A stretch of 14,670 nt of DNA, taken from Candidatus Pacearchaeota archaeon UBA284. GTDB lineage: Archaea; Nanobdellota; Nanobdellia; Pacearchaeales; UBA284. Shown piece after piece: positions 13,036 through 14,670 of this stretch. Below the pieces are notes generated by a model. The model searched no databases. It was not told the origin of the DNA and saw only the letters and a program-made list of their open reading frames with translations. A program made the position numbers and the translations under genes. The stretch's first letter is position 1; every line of letters begins with the position of its first letter. The stretch is taken from contig DAKN01000093.1 of the NCBI GenBank assembly GCA_002499185.1, positions 1-14,670 of the forward strand, given 5' to 3'.

Positions 13036-14670
13036 CTATTTTCTTATAGATTTACCAAAACTTGTAAAATTTCTTCCCTTAAATTTACGAAGTATAGAAT
13101 CAATTTCGTCATATGAGAAAGACTCCCCTATTTTTTCTTCAATTTCTTCTACTTTTTGAAAGAATCTATCATCAAATGATTCTTCTTGTTTAGACAATAC
13201 TCTTTCTTTTTCAGTCATATTTTTCTCGTTTACAGATTTAATTAAATCAACTTCCCCCTTTATCGTAAGAGTATCTGAATACTCCTTATCAACACTCATT
13301 AAAGAATCATCCCCAATGGTGTATCCATAGGACAATCTTCTTATTTCAATTGAAATTGCATGAGCCATAACAATATCATCGTGATTTGACCCATATCCAG
13401 CAATTTTACCTTTTCTATTCTCCAATCCTAAATACTGATTCAATAATCGTATTGAATTCAAATAAGGGTTTTCATATAACGAAGCAATCGCAACATTTAC
13501 AATTCTATTTCTATTTGTTCCAACCGTAGGATATCCATAAATAACTTTTCCGCTTTCATCAAGACCGTCCCCTTTATGTATATACATATTTTGATATTGT
13601 AAATCATCTCTTAATTTTTGAATCACTGATATTCCAACATGATTTCGTTCAACCGCAACCAATGCATTATTATATAAAACACCAGCCTTATATAAAATTT
13701 TAGCAAATGTATCATATCTTACATATGCTGAAAAATCTGCCTGAATAATCCCAGTATCAACATCAAGCACTACAAATGCAGATTCGTCGGGGTCATCATT
13801 AATCGTTTCTCCTGTGGCACAATCTGCTCCAATTAGGTATTGTTTGGTAGGACTGGGTGGCATATAAATATGAAAATTGTCTGCAAAATATTTTTTAATG
13901 GGCTTATTTGACACTTTAATTGCAGACACAAGTCGTGCAGGTATGAGGTTTGAAACTGAATCCAAAAATACCAAGTCCAACTCCTGCCTTATTCGTGCTA
14001 TATCAAAGTTCAAATTTTTACATTCTTGTGAATACCAAGCATCATCATACTCTGGAACTTCTGACCAGTGGTATCGTAATGGAATATATGCGTTCTGTTC
14101 TTCTTCAGGATATTTTGAATGAGGATGCTTTGACTTATCCCACATATTCCAAAACCAATAACCTTTCCCAGTTTTTCCATTTGGAGAAGATACTACTGCT
14201 ATACCCCATGGTCTTAATGTTTTTTTACCCTTTTTCAAGTCATCCATATAACTTGCAAGAACAAGGTTTAATGTATGTAGGGAAGAAGAAAATCCTTCTG
14301 CAATTTGTCTTGCAAATGCGGCTTCATCAACAATAAAAAAGCAAGCCGTAGTGCTTCGGATACCATCTGCAGTTGTTGTTGATGCCTCCACCACACTAAA
14401 ATTTGCAAGTAATACAGTCTTCTCATTTGCTTTTTGAACCTCTTGCATTAAAAATGGATGCTTCAAACTTAACTGCGTCATTGCAAATTTTATTTTACCA
14501 ATAAAGTCTTGTGCAACTTTTCCAGTTCTTGACATTATAGCACTACCCCAATTGTCATGAAAGTTCATTCCATATAAGCACACACCCCCCAAATCAGTCG
14601 TAATTCCTGTTTGCCTTGACTTTGATACTATTAGGTAGTGATAATCCCTTATTATCTTATTCGCCATTTC
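13036..14670 (-). CDS. 17: Terminase large subunit, T4 gp17-like (5' end cut)
   Basis: This is the packaging motor: an N-terminal ATPase translocates DNA into the prohead and a C-terminal RNase H-like nuclease cuts concatemers. Numbering from the ATG at 14667, the Walker A-like loop is KSRQTGITT (16-24), Walker B FFIVDEAAF (110-118) with D114 and E115, and coupling motif VVSSPNG (158-164). Nuclease acidic residues are D282 (GADCATG), E340 (VAVERNHVG) and D430/D431 (GSNHDDIVMA). The reading frame stays open to the right edge, and T4 gp17 has about 160 residues before Walker A, so the true start almost certainly lies outside the window; the internal ATG is unlikely to be the start. The Walker A loop has Ile where T4 has Lys (SRQLGKT). 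The C-terminal 90 residues, rich in Glu and Lys, form an added tail. Confidence 0.93.
   Translation of the reverse strand, partial: EMANKIIRDYHYLIVSKSRQTGITTDLGGVCLYGMNFHDNWGSAIMSRTGKVAQDFIGKIKFAMTQLSLKHPFLMQEVQKANEKTVLLANFSVVEASTTTADGIRSTTACFFIVDEAAFARQIAEGFSSSLHTLNLVLASYMDDLKKGKKTLRPWGIAVVSSPNGKTGKGYWFWNMWDKSKHPHSKYPEEEQNAYIPLRYHWSEVPEYDDAWYSQECKNLNFDIARIRQELDLVFLDSVSNLIPARLVSAIKVSNKPIKKYFADNFHIYMPPSPTKQYLIGADCATGETINDDPDESAFVVLDVDTGIIQADFSAYVRYDTFAKILYKAGVLYNNALVAVERNHVGISVIQKLRDDLQYQNMYIHKGDGLDESGKVIYGYPTVGTNRNRIVNVAIASLYENPYLNSIRLLNQYLGLENRKGKIAGYGSNHDDIVMAHAISIEIRRLSYGYTIGDDSLMSVDKEYSDTLTIKGEVDLIKSVNEKNMTEKERVLSKQEESFDDRFFQKVEEIEEKIGESFSYDEIDSILRKFKGRNFTSFGKSIRK

Noticed and set aside
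13950..14336. A 128-codon open frame on the plus strand opposite the terminase
   Set aside because: It lies entirely over the strongly conserved terminase motor region, has no ribosome binding site and encodes no recognisable protein.

Overview
The window is a gene-dense, AT-rich stretch from a tailed phage with a T4-type (myovirus-like) core gene set. The evidence is the co-occurrence of a gp17-type large terminase, a gp20-type portal, a TOPRIM primase, a DnaB/gp41-type helicase, a gp32-like zinc-containing ssDNA-binding protein, a UvsX/RecA-type recombinase, a probable gp55-like late sigma factor and a gp47/SbcD-type nuclease subunit. All 14 genes read on the minus strand, so the transcriptional order runs from high to low coordinates. 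No tRNA, CRISPR array, insertion sequence or integrase is visible. No gene-free gap exceeds about 100 bases. Strong GGAGG-type ribosome binding sites precede most genes. The host cannot be named from the sequence.

Layout in transcription order. (1) Packaging: large terminase (5' end cut by the window edge) and portal. (2) A boundary of about 90 bp with two tandem hairpins and a sigma70-like promoter. (3) Replication: primase and a UvrD/Rep-type helicase. A second copy of the same promoter then precedes the DnaB-type helicase, a protein that looks like a Whirly-type ssDNA-binding domain, and a protein with a C-terminal membrane segment. (4) A third promoter copy precedes a 62-aa helical protein, a small beta-rich (possibly Sm-like) protein, the gp32-like protein, the UvsX-like recombinase, the gp55-like sigma, an unrecognised 224-aa protein and the gp47-like nuclease subunit, which runs off the left edge.

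How it fits together: primase, replicative helicase and SSB would form the lagging-strand machinery. UvsX, gp32-like protein, gp47-like nuclease (presumably with a gp46-like partner beyond the left edge) and perhaps the UvrD-type helicase would run recombination-dependent replication. The gp55-like factor would switch on late genes such as terminase and portal.

Most notable: a promoter element (TTGACA, exactly 16 bp, TATATT) repeated three times at gene boundaries, two copies so close to the start codon that the mRNA would be nearly leaderless; a candidate second ssDNA-binding protein with a Whirly-like pattern; a predicted membrane-anchored protein inside the replication operon; and a long hairpin inside the sigma gene.
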